Positions 35,160-47,519 of a stretch of 64,000 bases of DNA are shown piece by piece. Every line of letters begins with the position of its first letter. The first letter of the stretch is position 1. Under the pieces are notes generated by a model. That model had not been told where the DNA came from. It saw only the letters and a list, made by a program, of their open reading frames with translations, and made no database searches. The stretch is from Adiantum capillus-veneris (taxonomy: Eukaryota; Streptophyta; Polypodiopsida; Polypodiales; Pteridaceae): contig CM043959.1 of the NCBI GenBank assembly GCA_014529385.2, positions 92,237,529-92,301,528 of the forward strand, in the 5' to 3' direction. Position numbers and translations under genes: made by a program.

Positions 35160-35372
35160 ATGAATCACGAGAATTTGTATGATCCCTTCATTCCCGATGC
35201 AAGGCAAAAGGTACACATAATTATTAGTACTAAGTTGCAATTTCAGCGAGTAATTCGTAGAATTTTAGGTCCTCTTAGGTTAGCCGAGATAATCACTTCG
35301 GTAAATCCTTTTATTTTGCCTCTCATTAGGTACGATATTAGCTTGGACGTCTATATTTTTGTGTTATTTTAA
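35160..35372 (+). CDS. Pre-gag small protein A1 of Gypsy-2
   Basis: An ATG-started frame of 70 residues. It is visibly paralogous to the next frame (A2): A1 has KVHIIISTKLQFQRVI, LGPLRLAEI and NPFILPLIRYDISLDVYIFVLF-stop, A2 has RINVAISRKIHFQQRM, FGAQRVGEI and NRVILPLINYHTSFDVHVFILF-stop. Length, beta-rich alternating pattern and the stop position are all shared, which argues that this is a real protein with a conserved C-terminus. I do not recognise the family. It lies 54 bp after the primer-binding site. It could act in the particle, the nucleus or host interaction; nothing in the sequence decides this. Confidence 0.55.
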   Translation: MNHENLYDPFIPDARQKVHIIISTKLQFQRVIRRILGPLRLAEIITSVNPFILPLIRYDISLDVYIFVLF

Positions 35373-35393
35373 GCATTAGGACATGCATAGACC

Positions 35394-35612
35394 ATGGATA
35401 ATGGCCCAGGAATAGAAGTTTTTCCCTTTCATTTGACTCCACACATTAGAATAAACGTTGCAATTAGTAGAAAGATCCATTTTCAACAACGAATGGTGTT
35501 CATGTTTGGTGCCCAAAGAGTAGGAGAAATTCTTGCATCACCAAACCGTGTCATTCTACCTCTCATCAACTACCACACTTCTTTTGATGTACATGTGTTC
35601 ATTTTATTTTAA
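35394..35612 (+). CDS. Pre-gag small protein A2 of Gypsy-2
   Basis: An ATG-started frame of 72 residues, starting 21 bp after the A1 stop in a different frame. It aligns with A1 over about 60 residues and ends at the same point (FILF-stop against FVLF-stop). The ATG lies in the favourable context ACCATGG. Paralogy within one element shows a tandem duplication of about 234 bp followed by protein-level conservation. Function is unknown. Translation downstream of A1 on one mRNA would need reinitiation or splicing. Confidence 0.55.
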   Translation: MDNGPGIEVFPFHLTPHIRINVAISRKIHFQQRMVFMFGAQRVGEILASPNRVILPLINYHTSFDVHVFILF

Positions 35613-35638
35613 AATGAAGTGCAGCCCGGCAAAATAGT

Positions 35639-36193
35639 GTGTATGTTTGTTTTTTCTTTGTCCAAGTTGTTACAAGAAACAAAAAAACGATCATTTGTTC
35701 TAACTGGGAATGTGTGTGCAGTGAAAGTTCAATCCTTAGAGATCTAGCTCTATTACCAATTGAGTTGCAGGAGCAAGTAGTAAAGCGTCTCCCTCATAAC
35801 AAGAGGGTGGTGAAGTTAAGACGGAAGGTCCTACGCGTGGATTCCATTTTCCTCTTGTTGTTGGGCACTAAGGAAGACCGCGCATTCATCCAACTAGTGT
35901 GTGCCCTAAGATTGGTAAATAGAGTGAAATTTGGCGTTTGGCGAGTGCATTTCACCATTGAGGAAGACTCTTCAGGAAACTTGCGGCCAGAGTTCATGCT
36001 TCATAGACTCACATTTGGTGAATTTTTCCCTCATTTGCATCTTATTAATAGTCTTCCTTTCGCTTTCAACAAAGGAGATAGGGAGCTATTCAGAGCTTGT
36101 CTTAATAAAGAGAGCATAGAGAAGATTGCAAATTTGTATAAATTCTCATCCTTCTCTACTTTCTATGACACTTTGTTCATAGAGACATTGTAA
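35639..36193 (+). CDS. Pre-gag protein B1 of Gypsy-2 (F-box-like N-terminus?)
   Basis: An open frame of 184 residues without an early ATG; the only Met is late in the frame. The part from about 35,720 is paralogous to B2: LPIELQEQVVKRLPHNKRVVKL, AFIQLVCALRLVNRVKF and HRLTFGEFFPHLHLINSLPF here, LDEDVLYEIVRRLPHSDCVEL, VFIQTACALGIVEQVQF and YRLSFEEFQPFLELINSLPF in B2. The LP-EL--Q-V-RLP block resembles the start of an F-box, the Skp1-binding module of E3 ubiquitin ligases; this is a suggestion only. The lack of ATG and an acceptor-like GTGTGTGCAG near 35,720 suggest a spliced downstream exon. The frame ends at TAA in a possible intron (donor at 36190). Confidence 0.5.
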   Translation: MYVCFFFVQVVTRNKKTIICSNWECVCSESSILRDLALLPIELQEQVVKRLPHNKRVVKLRRKVLRVDSIFLLLLGTKEDRAFIQLVCALRLVNRVKFGVWRVHFTIEEDSSGNLRPEFMLHRLTFGEFFPHLHLINSLPFAFNKGDRELFRACLNKESIEKIANLYKFSSFSTFYDTLFIETL

Positions 36194-36247
36194 ATCTCTT
36201 TATGCTTTTGAATGATTTAACCATAATCCTAAGGAGTTTTTGTCCAG
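36190..36247 (+). other. Candidate 58-bp GT-AG intron joining B1 to B2
   Basis: GTAAATCTC begins at 36190 inside the last codons of B1 and TTTTTGTCCAG ends at 36247 just before the B2 frame. Removal would keep the reading frame (codon split 2+1) and delete the B1 stop, fusing B1 and B2 into one chain. 58 bp is short for a plant intron, so this remains a candidate. Confidence 0.4.
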
Positions 36248-36695
36248 GAATTTTGTAGCACAAGTGGAGTCTTTAAATCTTGCAAACTTGATTGGACTTG
36301 ATGAGGATGTTCTTTATGAAATTGTGAGAAGGTTGCCTCACTCCGACTGTGTGGAACTCAAAGGAAAGGAGCTCCTAGTCAATTGCTACTTTCTCACGGC
36401 CTTCGACGAGCATGAAGATCTAGTTTTTATACAAACCGCTTGTGCGTTGGGAATTGTAGAGCAAGTTCAATTCACTTGGGACGTGGTTGCTCTTTTGGAT
36501 CTAGAAAATGAAGTTCTAGAGATTTCTGTTTATCGCCTTAGCTTTGAAGAATTTCAACCCTTCTTAGAGCTCATCAATAGTCTACCTTTTTGTTTTGATC
36601 AAACAAATCGAGACCTCATTGAAGCTTGGATAGCTGAAGAAGAAAACCTAGAGTGGTATTTTCTTACTTCTTCATTTGCAGGCGAGTGGTTCTAA
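36216..36695 (+). CDS. Pre-gag protein B2 of Gypsy-2, paralogue of B1
   Basis: Open frame with about 150 residues of B-type sequence and no Met at all, so it cannot start on its own AUG. It has the same three blocks as B1 in the same order: LDEDVLYEIVRRLPHSD, FIQTACALGIVEQVQF and YRLSFEEFQPFLELINSLPFCFD, then an acidic C-terminus. The N-terminal block is the more F-box-like of the two. It is acidic where B1 is basic, so the two copies have diverged in charge. It ends 50 bp before the gag ATG. Expression would need splicing to upstream sequence (see 36190-36247) or non-AUG initiation. Confidence 0.5.
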   Translation, partial: FNHNPKEFLSRNFVAQVESLNLANLIGLDEDVLYEIVRRLPHSDCVELKGKELLVNCYFLTAFDEHEDLVFIQTACALGIVEQVQFTWDVVALLDLENEVLEISVYRLSFEEFQPFLELINSLPFCFDQTNRDLIEAWIAEEENLEWYFLTSSFAGEWF

Positions 36696-36744
36696 ATCTC
36701 TATTGTATCCCTTATTGTAACTCGCGTTGTAATCTTTCATAATA

Positions 36745-39700
36745 ATGGAGAGCCAACGCCAAATGTCTGGATATCCTCTTTTCTTTGGAGAGCCTGGAGA
36801 GGATGCAGAATTATTTTTAGCAAATTTCAAGATGTCTTGCCGTATCAAGAGGATAGTAACCGATCAAGAACGTGTAGAAATGTTTGAGGTGGTCCTTAGG
36901 AAACATGATAGTACTTGGTTTGACTCTTTGCCTGAGGAAGTTAAGGGGAATTACACAGAAGTTTTGAATCGTTTTAAGAGATACTTCTTTGATCCCCAAA
37001 ACACTCAAAAACTATGGCAAGACATTGTTTCTCATAAGCAAAAAGACTTAGATGACTACTACTTGTACAAGCAAGAGTTTCTACGTCTTTGGGCTCTATG
37101 GATACGAAATGTTGCTAACCCTGGTGATGGTGCAGAATTTTTAAAGAAGGAGAGGTTCATAGCCGGACTCTTTCCTGACCTTAAGGTAAAAGTTGAGGCG
37201 GGTGCACCTGCTACTTTTGATGCAGCGGAAACTAGGGCTGCTGAGAAGTATAGGAAACTCAAGTGCTTAAGGGGAGAGGTTCCAATAGAAGGTCTTAGAC
37301 CCAAAGGTAAGTCACAAGCATCAACATCTAGGGAGCTTCCTGAGGTAACGGCTGAAGTGATTGAGAAGTTAAATGAATCTTTAAGCAGCCTGTCAATTCA
37401 CCTTGCACAAGCTGTAGGTCCAAAGGGACAAGCAAAGAAGTCAGAAGAGAGAGAGCCACGAACTAGGAGAGTCTTGCAATGTTGGAATTGCGGAGAGTCT
37501 GGACATGGGATGTATAATTGTCCTTGGCCCCATGGAGAGCCAGGGAGACCTAACTTGAATTACCCAGTGATGAATGCAGGAGAAGGAGTTGGTCAACAAC
37601 CAAGGCTTCTACAAAGGCCAAATGGACCAAGACCACCTTCACAAGGGGTAGAAGGAGTTCCACCTTTGCCAGATCCAAATGTGCATGTGGTAGAGGTGAC
37701 AAATTCAAATGAAGTTGACATGGAAGCCAATGGCATTAAGCGTGGCCGAGGGAAAGGTAAAGAAAAAGAAGGAGTCATATCACAGAGTGACCATGGACAA
37801 GGCAAGAAGGCAAAGGAAACCAAGGAAACCAAGAGGACTCGACGTCGTATCAACCTCCAAGACTTCCCTCTTGGACATGGTATGGCTCCGTACAACTTGT
37901 TGGAAGACATGAGAGGTAAGGGTTCTGATATTTCATGGCCTCAATCTCTTGCATTATGTCCACAAGTTAGGAGGGATTTAACAAGGGCAGTTAGCACCAG
38001 GAGAAAGGTAAAAGAGAGTGTGCCTGTTGTAAAAATTGCACAAGCTGAAATGAATGAGGACATTACACCGGTGTTAGATTGTTACATCAAAGGAAGATTG
38101 GTTAGGAAAGGTCTAGTGGATGGGGGTGCACAAATTTGCATCATGACAGAGGGACTCATGCAAAGACTAGGCATGCACATCCATGAGACACCTGAAATCA
38201 AAGTCAAGATGGCAAACAATAGCAAGGCTAGGTGTGTAGGCATTTGTAAAAATGTCTTTGTAGAAGCCTTTGGCATTAAGAAAGCGGTGGATTTTTATGT
38301 TATGTCGACCAAGGGAAGTAGTTATCCATTTATCCTAGGAAGACCATGGCTAATGAAAATGCGAGCTTTGCAGGATTGGGAGAGTGGGAAATTAATTTGT
38401 AGGAATGACAATCATAAGAAGGTTGTCTTTGACATGAAGGAGCAACGCCAAGAGGAGCTCCATGAAGAATCATCTCAAAGTGAGACGGAAGAAGGTTGGA
38501 CCGATAGCACTTCAGAAGAAGAAAGTAGCAGCACCATTACTGAAGAGGAGTCTTCCATCGAAGTCATGGGGGTAAGGTTTAAGCCAAGCAACCAAGAGAC
38601 CTGTTGTCAAGGCTTGGAGGAGGTAGGTCCTCAAGAGAACGAAAGTGTTCAAGATGAAGGGATGCTGGAAGGTATGCTATCAACAACACTTACAAAGGAT
38701 GAAAGAGAGGAGTTCAAATGTGTGCTAAGGAAGTTTCCTAGGCTTTTTGTTAAAGACTACACCGACGTGCGTGGGGTAGATGTTGTTCAACACAAGATTG
38801 AGTTAAAGCCTGAGGCCACACCTAAAGCTCAGAAGCTACGAAGGCTAGGAGTTATAAAGGAACAGGCTCTACTCAAGGAGGTAAGAAAGCTTCTAGCAGC
38901 AGGTTTCATTTATCCAGTGGAGAATTCAGAGTGGGTCTCTCCTGTTGTTGTCACTCCTAAGAAAAATGGCAAGTGGAGGGTGTGTGTGGATTACCGTCCC
39001 CTCAATGAGGCAACAAAGAGAGATCACTTTCCCCTCCCATTCCAGGATGAGATACTAAATGAGGTAGCTGGTCATGAGAAGTACACTGTGTGCGATGGTT
39101 ACTCAAGTTACTTTCAAATAGGGATTGCATTGGAGGATCAATTGAAAACAACCTTTATCACTCCTTGGGGTTGTTATGCTTTTAGAGTCATGCCATTTGG
39201 TCTGACAAATGCTCCTGCAACATTCCAACATTTCATGAATATGGTGTTTCAAGCATTCTTTGGAAAGTCAATTAGGGTGTTCATTGATGATTTCTGTATT
39301 TATAACTCAAAATCATTGCATCTACAAAGGGTAGAAGAAGGTTTAAAGAAGCTCTACGACATGGGAGGTCAACTCAACCCCGACAAGTGCCATATAGGTG
39401 AGGATGAAGTAATCTTGCTTGGTCATAAAGTTTCTTAAAAAGGCATTGAAGTGGATCCTTCAAAGGCAAAGGCTCTTATTGAGATCCCATCACCGAAGAG
39501 TCTTAAGGAGGTCATCTCTTTCATTCAGAAGGTGAAGTATATGTCACGCTTCATTCACTTAGCCTCGGAGTTGCTTCATCCTTTGCAAAAGTTGACACAA
39601 CAAGTAGAATTTGCATGGTCTAATGAGCTTGAAGAGTATTTTTGTAACATTAAAGTCATTTTGTCAGAGCTACCAACACTCATGCCTCCTTGTTGGGAGT

Positions 39701-42018
39701 ACACATTCTTTGTTAGCTCTAGTGTTGGAAGGGAAACAATTGGTGCTGTGTTGCTACAACAAGATCCCCACAGTACAAGGATGCGACCCATCTACTTTGC
39801 TAGTAGGGTCATGAATGCTTTGGAGAGAGACTACACAGAAGCAGAACTCATGATGCTTTCTCTCATGTTTGCGGTGAGAAAGTTTAGATCCTACCTGCTA
39901 CCAAAACCTTTTGTAATTCTCACTGCAGAAAATTTGTTCCCTTGGGTGTCATCTCAAATGAATCTTAATACTAGGATCTCAAAGTGGATTATGGAGTTGC
40001 AAGAGTTCCAATACTCTTTCAAGGTAGAAGATAGTGTGCGTGCACAATTGGCAGGGATTCTCACTTATAGGGTACATGAGAAGGAAATTAAGGTGCCTCA
40101 AGTAAAGACCCCACCATTGCCACCACCAAAAAGTATTCCCAATGCTGTTACCTTGTTCTTTGATGGAGCTTTTCGACGAGCCACAGGGAAAGCAGGGGGA
40201 GGGCTAGTGTTGCTCAACCCAAGTGGAGAGGTGGTCATGAAAGAGAAGTTCAATCTACCAAGTTCAGCTAGCAACAATGAAGCAGAATATGACACACTAC
40301 TTCATGGTTTAAAAATATGCATTGGCCATGGTATACAATGTCTCATGGTAAAAGGGGATGCACTTCTCATTGTGAAGCAGATTTTAGGCATTTGGGCATG
40401 CAAAAATGAAAGACTAAGGGCCAAAGTTCATGCTATCCGTAGGCTATTTAATCAATTTGAGGAGGTGCAATTATATCATATTCCTAGGAAACAAAATGGA
40501 GATGCTGATTTACTTGCACAACAAGCCGTTGCATGTGTAAAGAAAGAAGTGCAAGTCATCATGGTGGCGGCTACTGTGAAGCAACCGAGGTACCAGGGAT
40601 TGGAGTCATTGGCTCCCATCATTGGCTACATTTTGGAGGGTGAGTTTCCACCAGACTTCACAAAAGCTCAGAAGAGGAAACTCATGAATAAGGCAAGCAT
40701 GTATCTCTTCCTAGAAGGCTCCCTCTATCAAAGAGGGAAGGATAAAGTGTGCAAAAGAGTACCAACTATCGCGGAAATTCCAGCCATTCTAAAAGGTTTG
40801 CATGAAGAGGCATGTGGTGGTCATTTTTCCCAAGAATTAACTGTGAAGAAGATTTTGCTTGCGGGGTATGTTTGGCCAAGTCTACATGTGGATGTCCAAC
40901 ATTGGTGTAAAAGTTGTCACAATTGTCAGGTAAATGGGAATAGAAGATTGATTTATGGTCCAAGGCAAATCGTGCTTGCAAATGGACCCTTTGAAAAGTG
41001 GGGCATTGATGCTATGGGTCCTGTGCCTAGGACAAAAAATGGTAAAGTCTACATTCTAGTGGCTGTAGACTATATGACTAGGTGGGTGGAAGCACAAAGT
41101 GTGGCAAAGGTAAATGAGAGGACAGTGAGCAAATTCGTCTACACTCACATTTGTTGTAGATTTGGCACACCTTTGGAGATTGTTTCTGATAATGGTCCAG
41201 GGTTTAGAAAGGGATTGCTCACAGAAGTCTGTGAAGAACTTTGCATTCTACATCGTCACAGTACACCCTACTATCCCCAATCAAATGGTTTGGTAGAAAA
41301 AGCTAATGGTGTCATTGCAGGCATCATTAGAAAGATGGTGAAAAACAAGACAAAGTTGTGGGATGACTTCTTGGATGGTGCCTTGTGGGCGTATCGAACC
41401 ACATATAGGGAAGCCACGGAGTTCACACCATTTCACTTGGTCTATGGTCAAGAGGCTTTACAGCCAATTGAACTAAACATTCCAACAATGCGACTTCATG
41501 GAAAATCAGCACAAGATGATCAAGAAGCATGGATGGATCGACTTCTTACCTTAGCTGAGCTTGAGTGGAAAAGAGAAGCAGCATACGAGTGCTATAAGAG
41601 GAAAGCCACATAGACAAAGGAGAAGCTTGACAAGAAACTGAAGGACAAAGGCATCAATGAAGGAGATCTTGTGCTAAGGTATGACAATCGACTCGATAAT
41701 CGTTTTGATGCCAAATTTGAAACAAGATGGCATGGGCCATACATAGTCAAGAAGGCTTTCAATTCAAGTTACTATCAACTTATGGACTTGAATGGAAAAG
41801 AGCACTCCAGGAAGGTAAACGGCTATCGCTTGAAGCCTTACTTGAGTCGCCTTCTACCAAAGGATCTACCAGAGCAAAAGGCAACTATCTCATGTAAGTA
41901 TCGTTCCATGAAGCATGAGTGTAACGCAAACCAAAATTCCAAGGGGCCAAACAATGAAGATCTTGTCAAGGACTCTGAAGCACTCTCTTTGGAAAATATT
42001 CTTTATGATGGTATATGA
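36745..42018 (+). pseudogene. Gypsy-2 gag-pol polyprotein with two in-frame stops
   Basis: A single frame from ATG 36745, interrupted by TAA at 39436-39438 and TAG at 41611-41613. First section (897 residues): gag about 10-180, CCHC zinc knuckle C246-C259, protease VDGGAQ at 458-463 and FILGRPWL at 529-536, reverse transcriptase 700-897 with VFIDDF at 845-850. Second section (from 39451, 720 residues): RNase H connection 80-210 with catalytic residues lost, archaeal-type RNase H 233-360 (D238, E277, D303, D351), integrase zinc region 451-492, catalytic D520, D580, E616 (DD35E). Last section (41671-42018): WHGPYIV, the GPY/F module of gypsy integrases. Confidence 0.95.
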
Positions 42019-42029
42019 ATATACCATCA

Positions 42030-42046
42030 TCCTGGGGGAGGGCTAA
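42030..42046 (+). other. Gypsy-2 polypurine tract
   Basis: CCTGGGGGAGGGCTAA abuts the 3' LTR start at 42047, the expected primer for plus-strand synthesis. Confidence 0.85.
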
Positions 42047-44791
<2,745 letters not shown>

Positions 44792-44795
44792 CTAT

Positions 44796-45390
44796 CATGT
44801 CCAGTAGCATGTAAGCTCTGGCTTTAAGGTCCACCACTTGTCCAACCTATACTCTCTTATGTAAGGGAGATCTCGCTATAAATTCAAAACCTTCCCGCCT
44901 AAATTTAAAATTCAAAATCTTATCGTCTAAATTTAAAATATCCCTTCCAAATTTTAAATATCCCGCCTAAATTTTAAAATATCCCGCCCAAATTTTAAAA
45001 TTCAAACTTTTTTATAAAATTTAAATTTTACCACTTAAATTTAAAATATTCCATGCAAAATTGATTTTAAATTCAAGTTTACCACAAAAAGATATCATTA
45101 TCCCACCTAAATTCAAATATGCAAACCTCAAATCATTATATTGTACATAAATTCAAACAAATTCAAATTAACAAGCCTAAACTGATATTAGTTTGCATAG
45201 ATATGAATTTATCACACCTAAATTATGTCACCATGTTAGAGAGAGTGGTTAGAGAATTTGAACAAGGTCCACCACTTGTCCAACATAGATACCAAGAAGG
45301 ATTCAGTGTACAAGGTATTGTTTGGAGGTCCTTATAGTCCACTGGTCTCAAGGTCCACCACTTGTGGTATGGGTCACCAAAAAGTGTATA
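44796..45390 (+). repeat. Right-arm array resumed, with AT-rich CCCGCCTAAATTTTAAAAT repeats
   Basis: After Gypsy-2 the minisatellite core returns near 44,829 (GGTCCACCACTTGTCCAACC), 45,266 and 45,353. Between them (44,885-45,130) a short repeat of the type TCCCGCCTAAATTTAAAAT is present about eight times in degenerate form. No gene is seen. Confidence 0.75.
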
Positions 45391-45816
45391 TATTCATCCA
45401 AAGAAATACACGTATTTTTGGTCTACATGTCCTAGTTTCAACCATTTATGTCCATTAGGTGTATCACTAAACAACACTACTTTTGTTGAGAAACAGAAGT
45501 TACAATCATATCTACAAATGGATTAGAGGAAAATCATCTCAGCATACATCCAGAACTCGCTACAAGAATCGACTTTAACAGATCACGCAAGTAAGTCTTC
45601 CATTCAAGTTTACTAGTATTACAATGTGTTAGTTATTTGTGATATTTATGTATGTATATATACTATGTGTGCATATCGTAATTAAGTGTAATTGTGTATC
45701 TGCATTATGTATGAGTAATACAATGAAATAACACAAATATACATACATACACATAGATAACACAGACGCACACATACATGAGCATGTATTTTCAAGTGAG
45801 AGATAGCAAGATACAG

Positions 45817-45847
<31 letters not shown>

Positions 45848-46290
45848 AATACCTGTTTTCTAGAGAGAGGAGAGAGAGAAAGATAACAGATTTCACTGTG
45901 TTTATGTATGTGGAAGAGAGGAAGACAATGTATGGGAATATGTGCACGTATTTTCAAGAGAGAGACAACAAGATAACAGATTTCATTGTGGTTATGTATG
46001 TGTAAGAGAGGAAGACGATGTGTGGGAATATGTGCATGTATTTTCAAGAGAGAGACAGCAAGATAACAGATTTCACTGTGGTTATGTATGTGGAAGAGAG
46101 GAAGACGATGTGTGGGAATAGGTGTATGTGTGCAGGAATACTTTTAAACTATGTATCTTTGTCTTTTGACGAGAGAGTGTGTGTGCAAGAAAGAGTTACA
46201 TAGAACCATCTTCTCTATATGGAGAAAGACAGAGAGTGAGAGAGAGAGAAATACCTATTTTTTCTCTATTCGTGAGGTGTGCAATGTCTC
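45390..46290. repeat. GATA/GA-rich region with a 90-bp tandem repeat
   Basis: A (GATA)n/(GA)n stretch lies at 45,815-45,850. From about 45,850 to 46,140 a 90-bp unit is present three times: AGATAACAGATTTCA begins at 45879, 45970 and 46060. Units carry 'gtggttatgtatgtggaagagaggaagacgatg'. No coding signal. Confidence 0.85.
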
Positions 46291-46990
46291 CTGAGAAGAA
46301 GTTATGCCCGATCCTGCCCTTCTGGAAAGCGTTGCGTACGATGCTATTTCTTTATCTTGTGCGCGAACTGTCAATCCTATGCGTTGTGTACGATGCCGGG
46401 TTTGCTCCTCTACGCGCGCATATACTCCAGCTATGTGCGATCCGTGTGCGCTTTCTGTGTGTTTGCTGCTCGTCTACTTTCTCTGTGTGCGTTGCTCGTG
46501 CGCTCTCTCTGTGCCTAATCTTGATAGGGTTTATTAGAATGCCACGCATGCTACAAGTCCATGTTTTATCATAGTATTAAAAAAAACAAAAGCACTATAA
46601 AACATTAACCAATTCACACGGCCAAAATTAAAGAAATCATGGTTGAAAATATGCAAAACATGCGTAACTCTATACTAGGAATTCACTTTTTTTAAAAACA
46701 ATCTATGGGCGTTGTCCCTAGCTTTGCGGGGGCGCTGCCTCTCGACCCCGCCCGACAGTCGCGCCAGGAGGCGACAAGGGGCTGCCGCCCCTTGACCCCG
46801 CCCGGAACAATATCCCAAAATCATCCTCCCAAGCCCTGTCATCAAGAGCGCTATATTCCACATCCCCATCAAGAGCGCTACCCCCAAACCTCACGTGGAA
46901 GCGCTGCCTCGTCGGATGCACCCCATTGTGGCATTGCCCTAAGACCCCGCATCTAGAGTGCTAAATGGGAACATTCTTCATTAGTGAAAT
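46290..46990. other. GC-richer segment with GCGCTGCC/GACCCCGC repeats, no gene
   Basis: 46,300-46,540 has repeated TGCGTACGATGC/GTGTACGATGCC and GTGCGC phrases. 46,700-46,960 is strikingly GC-rich for this window, with recurring GGGCGCTGCC, CTCGACCCCGCCCG and AAGAGCGCTA. Short frames occur in all phases with no protein character. It may be a remnant of another repeat family. Confidence 0.6.
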
Positions 46991-47500
46991 TTTGAACATA
47001 AATTATATTTAGCATATACTTAAATATAATACAAATATTAACATATTAACTATACTACTAATTTACTATAGTAGTTCTAGATTATGCCCCATACTATATT
47101 TAAGGTGCCAAAGGTTTGGCCTTATGGTCCTAGATTTAGCCAAGTGGTCAACACATATAGGACCAAGTGCACACTGTGCCACAAAACTTGGCCACCACTT
47201 CACTTGCCAAAGTTTAAGCCACATGGTCAATCCTAAGTTTCCAATGTTCTTATTATGTCATAAGAGACAACACTTCTTTTTTGTCACCTTTTGCCTCGTG
47301 GAAAACCTAGGCTTGTTTTCACATACTCAGGCACTTCAAATCATAATAAATTTTCATTACTCTTCGGCAACCCTTTTGTTCAAGTCTTTGAAAAAACGTT
47401 GTTTAAGGCCACCCTAAACCATTTTCATTTAGGGGTGTCTAAAACTAGCCTTTTGGCAATTCGAGAATAAAATGGTCAAAGTTTTATACTTAGTTTTAAC
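46991..47500. other. AT-rich spacer, nothing recognised
   Basis: A short 97-residue plus-strand frame at 47124-47417 has no recognisable domain and low-complexity composition. Phrases such as 'ttagccaagtggtcaac' and 'caagtgcacac' faintly resemble the minisatellite core. Confidence 0.4.
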
Positions 47501-47519
47501 CACTTGACCAATTCAAATA

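Noticed and set aside
35160-36695. Envelope-like gene in Gypsy-2
   Set aside because: The extra frames lie before gag, not after pol, and show no signal peptide, fusion peptide or transmembrane anchor.
46279-46574. Overlapping plus-strand frames rich in Cys, Leu and Arg
   Set aside because: Three frames are open at once in a GC-rich simple-sequence region, which is a composition effect.
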